Under the pieces are notes generated by a model. It saw only the letters and a program-made list of their open reading frames with translations. It had not been told where the DNA came from and searched no databases. A stretch of DNA of 64,000 nucleotides from Bacteroidota bacterium (lineage in GTDB: Bacteria > Bacteroidota > Bacteroidia > JABEUT01), in assembly GCA_013288345.1 (NCBI GenBank), contig JABDCA010000004.1, forward strand, positions 1 through 64,000. The letters run 5' to 3'. Made by a program: the position numbers and the translations under genes. Below are positions 9,031-17,106 of this stretch, piece after piece (the stretch's first letter is position 1; each line of letters opens with the position of its first letter).

Positions 9031-9684
9031 ATGCATACATTTTCAGAAGAGAACTACTTACGGGCCATATATCGCCTCAGCCTTGACGCTAAGGCTAAGA
9101 TAAGCCCGACATCTATTGCAGAGGAGCTTAACAACAACCCTGCATCGGTAGTAGATATGCTCAAAAAGCTTACCGATAAAAAGCTAATCAGTTACGACAA
9201 GAAGAAAGGCGCTAAGCTTACCGATAAAGGCACCAAGACTGCCATTGAGGTAGTCCGTAAGCACCGCCTATGGGAGGTATTTTTACTTGAAAAGCTTGGT
9301 TATGGCTGGGAAGAGATACACGATATAGCCGAACAATTAGAGCATATACATAATGATGAGCTTGCTGACAGGCTTGATAAATTCCTTGGCTTCCCTGATT
9401 ATGACCCGCATGGCGACCCTATACCTAAGGCCAATGGCAAAATTGCCACAACCTACAAAACCATGTTACTTGAAGTAGAACCGGGCAACTCATGCCAGGT
9501 AGCTGCAGTAAAAGATACATCAGTTGCCTTCCTCCATTACCTCGAAAAATTGGGCGTAGGCATTGGCACACGTATTAAGATAGTTGAGAAGATAGCCTTT
9601 GATGGCTCTATGGTGATACAGGTTGGTAAAGCTGACAAGATAAATGTTTCGAAGAAATTTGGGGAGAGTATTTTGGTTGGGTAA
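9031..9684 (+). CDS. mntR: DtxR/MntR family metal-dependent transcriptional regulator
   Basis: 217 residues from the ATG at 9031. Domains: N-terminal winged helix (about 1-65, with SPTSIAEELNNNPASVVDMLKKL as recognition region), a dimerisation and metal-binding domain (about 66-140, with RKHRLWEVFLLEKLGYGWEEIHDIAEQLEHI) and a C-terminal SH3/FeoA-like domain (about 150-217). It represses uptake genes when loaded with Mn2+ or Fe2+. The gene faces mntH across a palindrome of the right type, so I infer that it controls mntH, the porin and itself. Whether it senses Mn or Fe cannot be read from the sequence. Confidence 0.9.
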   Translation: MHTFSEENYLRAIYRLSLDAKAKISPTSIAEELNNNPASVVDMLKKLTDKKLISYDKKKGAKLTDKGTKTAIEVVRKHRLWEVFLLEKLGYGWEEIHDIAEQLEHIHNDELADRLDKFLGFPDYDPHGDPIPKANGKIATTYKTMLLEVEPGNSCQVAAVKDTSVAFLHYLEKLGVGIGTRIKIVEKIAFDGSMVIQVGKADKINVSKKFGESILVG

Positions 9685-9734
9685 AATTCAATTAAGAATT
9701 AAAAATTAGGAATTAGGAATCAAAAACTGCCACT

Positions 9735-10319
9735 TTAACTTTTGTTTTTAAATTTAATAAAGTAAATAAAATCAATCTCAACCATTATTTCGCTACTCTG
9801 CGCATATTTTTCAAAAGTGTAATTTAAACCAGGTCCATTGATTAATTGAATAGAATACCCACTGATATTTTGTGCGTAGCCACAATCAAGTTGAATACTT
9901 GCACTATTTTTGGGAAATAAGCGACCTGTTAGATAGTAATGTAAAAACTGAGTTGCAGACAAGCTATATTCATCTGTAATACTACTATTAACATCTTCCA
10001 CATCATTTCCGGCACTGCGATTTGAATAATTACATGATAGAAGCAATTCAAAATTCTTCAAATTATCATATAATTTATATTTTGCGCCAAAACCATAAAT
10101 CCTTGTTGCACCTGTTGCACCTATACCAAGTCCAGCATTTAACTCAATATGATTATTAAAAAAAACAGGACAATAATTTGCAAAAAATCCCATGCTACCA
10201 AAACAACCTTTTGAGAAACCCATATCAAGCCCAAAACCTAAATTAGAAGCGGTATCTTTTTGACCATACATGGTTAAAGAGCTGAAAATTGTAATAGAAA
10301 TGATTACATATCTTTTCAT
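9735..10319 (-). CDS. Small outer-membrane beta-barrel protein, unknown
   Basis: 194 residues with a signal peptide (hydrophobic 4-17, cleavage near MYG-QK). The rest has alternating hydrophobic and aromatic strands with Gly-rich turns (GLGIGATGATRIYGFGAKY), as in small outer-membrane barrels of the Bacteroidota OmpA/DUF-type. It starts 3 bp after the stop of the multiheme cytochrome gene, so it is the last gene of that operon and could be its outer-membrane partner. I do not recognise a specific family. Confidence 0.6.
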   Translation of the reverse strand: MKRYVIISITIFSSLTMYGQKDTASNLGFGLDMGFSKGCFGSMGFFANYCPVFFNNHIELNAGLGIGATGATRIYGFGAKYKLYDNLKNFELLLSCNYSNRSAGNDVEDVNSSITDEYSLSATQFLHYYLTGRLFPKNSASIQLDCGYAQNISGYSIQLINGPGLNYTFEKYAQSSEIMVEIDFIYFIKFKNKS

Positions 10320-10322
10320 AAC

Positions 10323-12395
10323 CTAGTTAGCTTTTTTATGTCCCATCCCTTTTAGCTGCTGCAACAAAGTCTTAGCCTGTTCTTCATCAGGATATTTTTT
10401 CAATACAGCTTTTAAACCTTCTTCAGCCTTATCGAATTGTTTATCGTTGATATACCAGCCAGCCATATTCAGCATAGCCTGCTTATCATCGGGGCTTAGG
10501 GCAAGGGCTTTATCGTAATACGTTTTTGCTTGTTGGCTATTTCCATTACGTAATAAAATGTAGCCTTTATTGGTAAGGGCAGAAATAAACTCAGGGTCCT
10601 GGGTTAAGATAAAGTCGTAGGATTTTTCTGCTTCATCTAATTTATTCAACGCTACTAGTGCTGCACCCAGCTTATTATTGAACTCAAGCACGTAGGGGGC
10701 TAATTTTACTGCTTTCCGGTAAAAGGCTTCTGCACCACGCATATTATTGACCTGGTAAAAGGCCTCTCCTATTCGGTAAGCTGTCCATGCATCGGTATTG
10801 GCGTAATCTTTATGCACAAGCATACTATCTAATACAAATTGAGGCTGCATTACACCTACATAATAAAGCAGGTGCTTATAATCCTGCTTGTAAAAATAAA
10901 TATCGATAAGCGGAGAGAAGCTCTTCTTGACCAGTGCAGGAGTATTATCAGGAAAGTAATGTTTGGCTGAATCTAACAGCAAAGGAAAATCAGATTCGAA
11001 ATGCGCATATTGCTGAATAAAAGCAATACCACGTGTTTCAGCAGAGGGATGATCGTTGCTCACATCATACAGCGTTATGAACTCTTTCACTTTCTTCTTG
11101 TCCTCTTTTTTAATAGGAATGCGTATATAGTGGTCAGTAGTAATAACGTGAGGTATATCAATGGTATTGCCTTTGGGCATATGGCAGCCAATACAATTGG
11201 TGTCTCTTGCAAAAGCAGGAACTGTATTGCATTCTTCTATTTCAAGAGTAATTTGTTTACACGATCCTTTCGTGTGACAACTCATGCACTTTTGATTAAA
11301 ATAATTATCACTCACATTTCTAACATCAACATGTGGATTATGGCAGGTAACGCAGGTCATAGAACCCTGATAAGGCTTTAACGGGTTCTTGCTCGGGGCA
11401 TTAAGGCTACTCAAATAACACTTGCTCATCTTCATACGCGCCATGTGCGACGCCATAATATATTCGTCCTCCATGCCTGTATATTTGGGCATAAACACAT
11501 CTTCCACATCCGATAACTTCATACCGGGCCTGAAATCATAAAATGACTTACCCGGCTTTAATACTGCATTACCCTGTAAATGGCAGCGCTCACATAAATC
11601 GACCTGCAGGTTAACGGGTAGCTTAGCGGGGTTAACAATAGTATAATCAATGGCTTTTGTTGTATCCACTTTATAGCCGAGTTGTATTGCTCGCACATGC
11701 ACCTCGCCTGCTCCATGGCAACGCTCGCATGCAATTCCGTTAGGTACACTCTTGTATTTATTGGTTGAACCCATTGTAAAATCAGGGTATGAGTTGTGGC
11801 ATGACATACATTCTAAACCAACTTCTCTGCTAAAGCGGGAATTATATCCATCGGAAAAACCGGGAGCCAGATCCCACTTACCCGATTGGGTATAAAAAGT
11901 TATAGGTGCCTGATACAAATAGCCATTCACCCTATATATATGCGAATTGGTATGCATGCCCGAACCAATAATGTAATTTATCTGTTGCTCATGTCTGTAT
12001 ATAGTATCTCGGCCTTTTAGTCGGTATTCCAGCACATAAAGACTGTCATCTTTCCAGAACGGATGGTAATAGAAGTCTTTGAATTTATCATATACCACTT
12101 CGTGTGAGTCAAACCTTGCAGAGCTCTTCTTTTTGGTAGCAATATCAAACGATTCGCCCATACCGGTATGCATAAAGGAATCGTAGATACTTTGGTGGCA
12201 AAGCATGCAAGTGTGTGCACCCACATATTTAACGGTATCGTTTATGTTAAGGTACAAATGTGCGCTATCAACTTTCGCCAGAAAAGATTCTTTTGAAGAG
12301 ATAGTGGAAGTATGGCAATAGGTGGCAGAAAAAATAACGAAAGAAAGGAACAGCCCGGCAAATAAGTATTTCAACAGGTTTTTACTCTTATTCAT
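10323..12395 (-). CDS. Multiheme (seven CxxCH) c-type cytochrome with C-terminal TPR repeats
   Basis: 690 residues. An N-terminal hydrophobic segment (about 8-26) gives export or anchoring. Seven CxxCH heme sites are visible: CMLCH (Cys63), CMSCH, CERCH twice, CVTCH, CMSCH and CIGCH, all in the first ~420 residues. From about residue 540 the protein is a set of TPR repeats (for example AFYRKAVKLAP, AKTYYDKALALSPDDKQAMLNMAGWY). Cytochrome-TPR fusions of this sort occur in Bacteroidota and Planctomycetes near respiratory or decaheme systems; redox partner unknown. Probably periplasmic and needing the cytochrome c maturation pathway. Transcribed with the overlapping upstream gene and the barrel protein downstream. 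Confidence 0.88.
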   Translation of the reverse strand: MNKSKNLLKYLFAGLFLSFVIFSATYCHTSTISSKESFLAKVDSAHLYLNINDTVKYVGAHTCMLCHQSIYDSFMHTGMGESFDIATKKKSSARFDSHEVVYDKFKDFYYHPFWKDDSLYVLEYRLKGRDTIYRHEQQINYIIGSGMHTNSHIYRVNGYLYQAPITFYTQSGKWDLAPGFSDGYNSRFSREVGLECMSCHNSYPDFTMGSTNKYKSVPNGIACERCHGAGEVHVRAIQLGYKVDTTKAIDYTIVNPAKLPVNLQVDLCERCHLQGNAVLKPGKSFYDFRPGMKLSDVEDVFMPKYTGMEDEYIMASHMARMKMSKCYLSSLNAPSKNPLKPYQGSMTCVTCHNPHVDVRNVSDNYFNQKCMSCHTKGSCKQITLEIEECNTVPAFARDTNCIGCHMPKGNTIDIPHVITTDHYIRIPIKKEDKKKVKEFITLYDVSNDHPSAETRGIAFIQQYAHFESDFPLLLDSAKHYFPDNTPALVKKSFSPLIDIYFYKQDYKHLLYYVGVMQPQFVLDSMLVHKDYANTDAWTAYRIGEAFYQVNNMRGAEAFYRKAVKLAPYVLEFNNKLGAALVALNKLDEAEKSYDFILTQDPEFISALTNKGYILLRNGNSQQAKTYYDKALALSPDDKQAMLNMAGWYINDKQFDKAEEGLKAVLKKYPDEEQAKTLLQQLKGMGHKKAN

Positions 12396-12990
12396 TTATT
12401 TTCAGAATAGAGTTTATTCTTTCTTTTATCTGTTCGTTGGTATATTTAGGTAGAGTAATAACAGAGCTATTTGATTTAACATATAGCGATTTGCATTCTG
12501 TAAGTAAGCCTTGCTTTTGAGCAATGGCAAGCAATTCAAAAACAAGATCACCTGAAGCAAACTCAGGCGAAAACGTTTCCACAAAAAAATCGCGTATTGG
12601 CCAGTGGCAGGTATGGTCGCCGTTGCCAAGAACAGGATACCGTTGGAAAGCCGCCTCGGCCCCCCTTAGTCCCCCCATCTGGGGGGATTGGTTTCCTTGC
12701 TTTATACCGACAAATAGAGTCGGTAGGGAATTCCTCCCGATAGCTTTAAGAAATTTATCTACCGGTTCAGCCACCTTAACCTTGCGTGCCGAAACAGAAT
12801 AATATTTACCATCATCTATTAAAGCAATGTGAGGTGGAATATCATTGACACCGGCTATAACAAGCCATAGTCCTTTATTCAATTCTTCGGTAGAAGAAAG
12901 AGAATTTACCTGGAGGGAGTAGCTTCTATTATTTTCTGTAAAAATCACCTGAATATCAATTAATTTATTGCCACTAAAACACAAAGCCAC
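12388..12990 (-). CDS. Conserved-looking protein of unknown function carrying an internal repeat
   Basis: 200 residues, no signal peptide, and no family that I recognise. It overlaps the cytochrome gene by 8 bp, so they are co-transcribed. Visible stretches: GLWLVIAGVNDIPPHIALIDDGKYYSVSARK and NSLPTLFVGI, then a segment translated from the palindromic repeat at 12655-12700, then GNGDHTCHWPIRDFFVETFSP with possible metal ligands (His, Cys, His) and a C-terminal helix. The start is uncertain: there is no ATG, GTG at 12990 is used, and the first residues come from the inverted repeat at 12970-13046. The gene may have been altered at both places by repeat insertion. Confidence 0.6.
   Translation of the reverse strand: MALCFSGNKLIDIQVIFTENNRSYSLQVNSLSSTEELNKGLWLVIAGVNDIPPHIALIDDGKYYSVSARKVKVAEPVDKFLKAIGRNSLPTLFVGIKQGNQSPQMGGLRGAEAAFQRYPVLGNGDHTCHWPIRDFFVETFSPEFASGDLVFELLAIAQKQGLLTECKSLYVKSNSSVITLPKYTNEQIKERINSILKINE
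12655..12700. repeat. Palindromic repeat copy inside a reading frame
   Basis: GGCCCCCCTTAGTCC then CCCCCCATCTGGGGGG (12671-12686). The pattern GGCCC-CCTTA-TCC-CCC-GGG-GGA matches the repeat copies at 16513-16544 and 17107-17140. Here it keeps the reading frame open and adds about 15 residues (QSPQMGGLRGAEAAF). Confidence 0.7.
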
Positions 12991-13046
12991 AAAATCGCAC
13001 CAAAAATTTAGTGTGTAGTTTATTAGTGATTTCGTGTTTTAGTGGC
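12970..13046. repeat. Inverted repeat upstream of dapF-distal gene
   Basis: GCCACTAAAACAC at 12970-12982 and its perfect complement GTGTTTTAGTGGC at 13034-13046 frame a 51-bp spacer. It lies between dapF and the downstream minus-strand gene; it may end the dapF transcript. The left arm encodes the first residues of the proposed downstream protein. Confidence 0.6.
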
Positions 13047-13056
13047 ATGTTTTATT

Positions 13057-13854
13057 TTAAATTTCTATTATCCCTGAATAGACCATTTTCACTGGCCCTT
13101 CGAGGTACACATCTTTAAAACCATTTTTGCTTTTGCTGAACCAAACCTTAAGCTTGCCCCCCATAGTCTGTAAATCGCAATGGTCCTTAGCGGTTGATTT
13201 ATCTTTCTCAGCTAACACCAAAGCAGTTGCCACAGTGCCCGTACCGCAAGACAAAGTTTCGTCCTCAACACCACGTTCGTAAGTTCGAAGCAGCGGAATA
13301 TCTTTCTTTCTTAATTCAACAAAATTCACATTAATGCCTTCTTTTTTAAAATCTTTACTGTTGCGTATTGCCCTACCCTGCTCTACTATATCGGACTGCA
13401 TTACATTTTCAGCAAAAGTTACGTAGTGAGGAGAACCCGTATTAAGAATGAACTGTTCTTTCTTAGCCTCAACCTTAATCTTAACCTCATCAACATCTTT
13501 CATTTTCAGTTTAACCACTTCACCTTTTATCAATGCTTCATGGTCACCATCAATAGCAAGGAAGTGTGCCTTGTTGCCCTTTATAACACCCATCTTTTTT
13601 GCAAAATGAGTTATGCATCTGCCGCCGTTACCACACATAGATGTAGGTTTGCCGTCGGCATTCACATAATACATTTCGAAATCATAGCCTTTCTTATTCT
13701 GTAATAACATAAGTCCATCGGCGCCAATACCAAAACGACGGTCGCATAACTTCTCCCAAAGCTTGTAGTTGTTTGCCTTTAGCTTACCGTTGCGGTTATC
13801 TATAATAACGAAATCGTTACCGGTGCCCTCGTATTTATAAAACTTCAGTTTCAT
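13057..13854 (-). CDS. dapF: Diaminopimelate epimerase
   Basis: 265 residues. PLP-independent epimerase that converts LL- to meso-diaminopimelate for lysine and peptidoglycan. Both catalytic cysteines are present: Cys74 in MCGNGGRC and Cys201 in LSCGTGTVAT. The N-terminal YEGTGNDFVIID and the two-fold DapF architecture are complete. Its start overlaps the stop of the upstream membrane-anchored protein by 4 bp (ATGA), so the two are translationally coupled. Confidence 0.96.
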   Translation of the reverse strand: MKLKFYKYEGTGNDFVIIDNRNGKLKANNYKLWEKLCDRRFGIGADGLMLLQNKKGYDFEMYYVNADGKPTSMCGNGGRCITHFAKKMGVIKGNKAHFLAIDGDHEALIKGEVVKLKMKDVDEVKIKVEAKKEQFILNTGSPHYVTFAENVMQSDIVEQGRAIRNSKDFKKEGINVNFVELRKKDIPLLRTYERGVEDETLSCGTGTVATALVLAEKDKSTAKDHCDLQTMGGKLKVWFSKSKNGFKDVYLEGPVKMVYSGIIEI

Positions 13855-14588
13855 AGGGTTATCTTTTTCAAAACTGTTTTATCCATCACCTTTTCAAATG
13901 GCTTGTAATCGTCGGTATACTCCACTTTATATACAATTTGATTCGACATCAGGTAGTACTCATCATCCCACTTTACCAATCGCAGAGCAGAGTTTGAATT
14001 CAAACCATACAATATTATTTTGCCCTTGCTCATTTTATATCCCTTGAAATTCAAAGGCGATTGCCAAAACTCTATGCGATAAAAGTGCGGGTCACGTTCT
14101 TCTTCCACATCACTCATAGCTGCAATAACAGAATCTGATTTACGGTTCACCTTATCGGTTTTACTTACAGAATCAACCGTATTAAGTGGAAGCGATTTTA
14201 CGCTTACCAATTGGTTCGTCATTACTACAATGTTACTATCACGCCCTTCAAATACTACAGATGAGTCTATGTTATTGCCCAGGCTATCATCAGCTTCCTT
14301 TTTCTTTGCAGCAATAGAGTCGGCTTTTATGGCAGCAACAGGGGCTATAACAGGAGTCTTAAAAAAGCCTTTAGAAGCAAGAGGGGCGGTTTTCTTATCA
14401 TCCTTCAACTTGCCCTGTATACTATCCAGCCGTTGCGATATTTTATCCTGTGTGCTATTGATCTTGCGGATACTTGAATACAAGTCGCGGACAGGTTGCA
14501 GTATTTTCTGAATACCCACATCGAATACCACCACAATAGCTATACCAGCCAGTAATCCAACAATAAATATGGCAATCTTGTTTTTCAT
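13851..14588 (-). CDS. Membrane-anchored protein of unknown function upstream of dapF
   Basis: 245 residues: one N-terminal membrane helix (about 5-26), a short coiled-coil-like stretch (30-60, with SIRKINSTQDKISQRLDSIQGKL), a low-complexity Ala/Lys/Asp/Ser linker (65-165), and a C-terminal globular part (170-245, HFYRIEFWQSPLNFKGYKMSKGKIILYGL). The C-terminal part has the look of a small conserved Bacteroidota domain that I cannot name. It is coupled to dapF by a 4-bp overlap. A -7 element lies upstream on the minus strand at 14620-14627. Confidence 0.75.
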   Translation of the reverse strand: MKNKIAIFIVGLLAGIAIVVVFDVGIQKILQPVRDLYSSIRKINSTQDKISQRLDSIQGKLKDDKKTAPLASKGFFKTPVIAPVAAIKADSIAAKKKEADDSLGNNIDSSVVFEGRDSNIVVMTNQLVSVKSLPLNTVDSVSKTDKVNRKSDSVIAAMSDVEEERDPHFYRIEFWQSPLNFKGYKMSKGKIILYGLNSNSALRLVKWDDEYYLMSNQIVYKVEYTDDYKPFEKVMDKTVLKKITL

Positions 14589-14619
14589 TCTACTTAGCTA
14601 CACAATAAATTTCCGGTTG

Positions 14620-14627
14620 CAAAGTTA
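14620..14627 (-). promoter_or_regulatory. -7 element for the dapF operon
   Basis: Reads TAACTTTG on the minus strand, a full TAnnTTTG match, about 30 bp before the start of the membrane-anchored protein. Confidence 0.65.
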
Positions 14628-14765
14628 GCAAAGTCCCGCTGTTAATTATTGTTAAATATTTCAATGTTTAAAGGCTTCTTAGCGATATTTGCATCATGAA
14701 CTTTATATGAAAGCGTAATGAATTACGAAGTAATCACGAATTCAAACAATAAAACAAAAAGCGCC

Positions 14766-16238
14766 ATGAGTAAAACATTCAAAAAAATCATTTCAGTCTT
14801 CTCTATAGCATTGCTTGGAGGAGTTGCAGCAGTTGGAGTTGATCATTTTTACATTCTGAAAGAGAACAAATGGGCAGCGGAATCTAATATTCGTAACCCC
14901 TTACCGGTAAAATTTGCAGGCCTTACTACTCCTGTTGCTGAAAGCGCAATAAACTTTGTTTCGGCAGCACAAAAAACGGTGCCGGCTGTAGTAAATATCA
15001 AATCGAAGGTTGAAGTGCAGGACACACGAGGTAACTCTATGTGGGATTATATGTACGGCAACCAACGCCAGAATATGATACAGGGCATGGTGACAGGTTC
15101 GGGCGTGGTAGTATCGAATGATGGATATATTGTAACCAACAACCACGTTATTGAAGATGCAGGTAGTATTGAAGTTACGCTTAGCGACAGACATACCTAT
15201 ACAGCCAAGGTTATAGGCAAAGACCCTGAAACCGATCTTGCTTTATTGAAGATAGATGCCACCAACCTGCCTTATATAGAATATGGCAATTCAGATGAAA
15301 CACAAGTAGGCCAATGGGTGTTAGCAGTGGGCAACCCATACAACCTTACATCTACCGTTACAGCCGGTATTATAAGCGCCAAAGGCCGCAATATTGATAT
15401 TTTGCCTAATAATCCTTCAAAGAATATTTACCCTATAGAATCGTACCTGCAGACTGATGCTGCCGTTAACCCGGGTAACAGCGGTGGTGCTTTGGTAAAT
15501 ACCGACGGCCAACTGGTCGGTATTAACTCTGCCATTGCATCTAACACAGGTTCTTATACCGGTTATTCGTTTGCTATTCCGGTAAACCTTGTCCGCAAGG
15601 TAGTAGCCGATCTATTACAATACGGTACTGTACAACGTGCCTTTTTAGGTGTAACAATACGCACCGTTGATGCTGACATAGCCAAAACTGCCGGCTTAAG
15701 TAGCACCAGTGGTATTTATGTTGATGCACTTACTCCTAATGGTGCAGCAGAAAATGCAGGTATTAAGGAAGGCGATGTGATTATGAAGGTTGGCGACCAG
15801 GATGTGAACGATGTGGCTAGCCTTGAAGAGCAAATTGCCCGTATGAGGCCTGGTGATAAAGTGAATATAAGTGTAATACGCGATAACAAATCAGTTGAAA
15901 TACCTGTATTGCTTCGTAATGTTGATGGCAATACCAATAAGGTAGCAGCAGCAGAAAGCCCTACCTCACTAAATGCGCTGGGAGCATCCTTCTCGGAAGC
16001 CAGCAAAGAAGAACTTCAAAAACTAGGACTCAATAACGGCGTTAAGGTGGTGGAACTGCAACAAGGTAAGCTCAGACAGATTGGTATACAGGAAGGCTTT
16101 ATCATTACCAAGGTCGACCATCAGTCCGTAAGCAGTGCAACCGATATTGAGAAGATATTGAAGAACAAAACGGGCGGTATTTTGGTTGAGGGTATTTACC
16201 CGAATGGCACCAGGGCATACTATGCTTTTGGGGCTTAA
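14766..16238 (+). CDS. HtrA/DegP-type periplasmic serine protease
   Basis: 490 residues from the ATG at 14766; an earlier in-frame ATG at 14718 would add 16 polar residues before the hydrophobic anchor and is less likely. N-terminal hydrophobic segment (about 7-25). Trypsin-like domain with the complete triad: His127 (TNNHVI), Asp157 (ETDLALLK) and Ser239 (NPGNSGGAL). PDZ1 (about 290-375, starting RAFLGVTIR) and a second, more divergent PDZ (about 400-485) follow. It degrades or refolds misfolded envelope proteins. Single gene followed by a long palindromic region. Confidence 0.93.
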   Translation: MSKTFKKIISVFSIALLGGVAAVGVDHFYILKENKWAAESNIRNPLPVKFAGLTTPVAESAINFVSAAQKTVPAVVNIKSKVEVQDTRGNSMWDYMYGNQRQNMIQGMVTGSGVVVSNDGYIVTNNHVIEDAGSIEVTLSDRHTYTAKVIGKDPETDLALLKIDATNLPYIEYGNSDETQVGQWVLAVGNPYNLTSTVTAGIISAKGRNIDILPNNPSKNIYPIESYLQTDAAVNPGNSGGALVNTDGQLVGINSAIASNTGSYTGYSFAIPVNLVRKVVADLLQYGTVQRAFLGVTIRTVDADIAKTAGLSSTSGIYVDALTPNGAAENAGIKEGDVIMKVGDQDVNDVASLEEQIARMRPGDKVNISVIRDNKSVEIPVLLRNVDGNTNKVAAAESPTSLNALGASFSEASKEELQKLGLNNGVKVVELQQGKLRQIGIQEGFIITKVDHQSVSSATDIEKILKNKTGGILVEGIYPNGTRAYYAFGA

Positions 16239-16245
16239 TGCAAAT

Positions 16246-16326
16246 AGAGCGCTTATAACACTTATATATCTGATAATCAGATATTAATTATAATTAATCT
16301 TAATTATTAGGTATTATAAGCGCTCT
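16246..16326. repeat. Nested palindrome able to form a three-way junction
   Basis: Outer arms AGAGCGCTTATAA (16246-16258) and TTATAAGCGCTCT (16314-16326) are perfect 13-bp complements. Inside are two further perfect palindromes: ATATCTGAT-A-ATCAGATAT (16266-16284) and ATTAATTATAATTAAT (16283-16298). It may end htrA transcription, though there is no T tract. Confidence 0.7.
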
Positions 16327-16409
16327 GCTTGTTAATCATTAAATAGCCTGATACTAAGCCACTTAAAATTTAGCCTCAAAAAAACCTATCAAAAGAGCCT
16401 TTTTTCGTA

Positions 16410-16417
16410 TAAGTTTG
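16410..16417 (+). promoter_or_regulatory. -7 element of candidate small RNA
   Basis: TAAGTTTG, a full match to TAnnTTTG, in an intergenic stretch and about 65 bp before a strong hairpin. No start codon with a credible reading frame follows before the terminator. Confidence 0.6.
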
Positions 16418-16422
16418 CCGCC

Positions 16423-16510
16423 CCAAAAGAATTAAAGTATTGTGATTGCGAAATTTAGGTTTTGCTGTCATATGTTGAAGGCCCCCGGTTTTGCCACCGG
16501 GGGTTTCTTA
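16423..16510 (+). ncRNA. Candidate small RNA, about 85 nt, promoter to terminator
   Basis: Bounded by the -7 element at 16410-16417 and a GC-rich hairpin CCCCCGGT/ACCGGGGG (16482-16489 and 16496-16503) with a 6-nt loop and a moderate T-rich tail. There is no open reading frame of note. The region between htrA and the TonB-domain gene is 359 bp long and is otherwise filled by the nested palindrome and a repeat copy. I cannot assign an RNA family. It could instead be an attenuated leader for the downstream gene, but that gene has its own promoter at 16586. Confidence 0.45.
16482..16507 (+). terminator. Intrinsic terminator of the candidate small RNA
   Basis: 8-bp perfect stem CCCCCGGT/ACCGGGGG, 6-nt loop, then TTTCTT. 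Confidence 0.65.
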
Positions 16511-16512
16511 TT

Positions 16513-16544
16513 GGCCCACCTTTATCCTCCCAAAGGGAGGACTC
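16513..16544. repeat. Dispersed palindromic repeat, copy 1 flanking the TonB-domain gene
   Basis: GGCCCACCTTTATCCTCCC then AAAGGGAGGACT. It is the inverted counterpart of the copy at 17107-17140, so the TonB-domain gene is flanked by oppositely oriented copies. Confidence 0.7.
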
Positions 16545-16585
16545 TATATTAAAACATAGTTAATTTCAATTTACAAGAATTAAAA

Positions 16586-16593
16586 TAACTTTG
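16586..16593 (+). promoter_or_regulatory. -7 element at the start of the TonB-domain gene
   Basis: TAACTTTG (full TAnnTTTG match) ends 4 bp before the ATG at 16598, so transcription should begin on or next to the start codon, giving a leaderless or nearly leaderless mRNA. Confidence 0.65.
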
Positions 16594-16597
16594 TCAC

Positions 16598-17068
16598 ATG
16601 ACCAACCACTTCAAATATTTTTTGTGCCTACAGGCAATCCTCATTTACAATATTACCGCCTTTGCACAGGCAAGTTCAACCAGTACTATAAAAGCAAAAA
16701 AGGACACTGTACTTGTGCCTACAACAACCGAAGTTCGTCCTACTTCTAACCCAAACCAGATTTATACTTTAGTCGAAAAAATGCCTGCTTTTTCAGGCGA
16801 TCTAAATAAATATCTATCAGAGAACCTTCAGTACCCTGATTCGGAAAAGAATGAAACGATACAAGGCACAGTTTATGTTAATTTCATTGTTGAAATGGAT
16901 GGTTCTATTACTAACATAAAAATCTTAAAGGGCATTCCTCATGGCCGGAGGCTTGATAATGAAGCTGTTCGAGTTATATCCGCCATGCCTAAATGGTCAG
17001 CGGGTATTCAAAATGGCCAACCTGTAAGAGTATCTTATAACCTGCTAATTCGTTTCTCTCTAAATTAG
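16598..17068 (+). CDS. TonB C-terminal-domain protein with signal peptide
   Basis: 156 residues. Signal peptide (hydrophobic 7-22, cleavage near AFA-QA), then about 40 linker residues and a TonB C-terminal domain (about 65-155): VYVNFIVEMDGSITNIKILKG, LDNEAVRVISAMPKWSAG and VSYNLLIRF follow the family pattern VxFxVxxDGxIxxxxVxxG..LDxEAxRVxxxMPxWxPGxxxGxxVxVxxxxPI. There is no transmembrane anchor, so this is a secreted stand-alone domain rather than a classical energy transducer. Such proteins are common in Bacteroidota and their role is unsettled. Confidence 0.85.
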   Translation: MTNHFKYFLCLQAILIYNITAFAQASSTSTIKAKKDTVLVPTTTEVRPTSNPNQIYTLVEKMPAFSGDLNKYLSENLQYPDSEKNETIQGTVYVNFIVEMDGSITNIKILKGIPHGRRLDNEAVRVISAMPKWSAGIQNGQPVRVSYNLLIRFSLN

Positions 17069-17106
17069 CCCTTGTAAAAGGGAACTCTCATTGACGTTAG
17101 TGGCTT

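Noticed and set aside
14718-14765. Extra 16 residues at the HtrA N-terminus
   Set aside because: They precede the charged start of the signal segment, and the ATG at 14766 gives a normal export signal.
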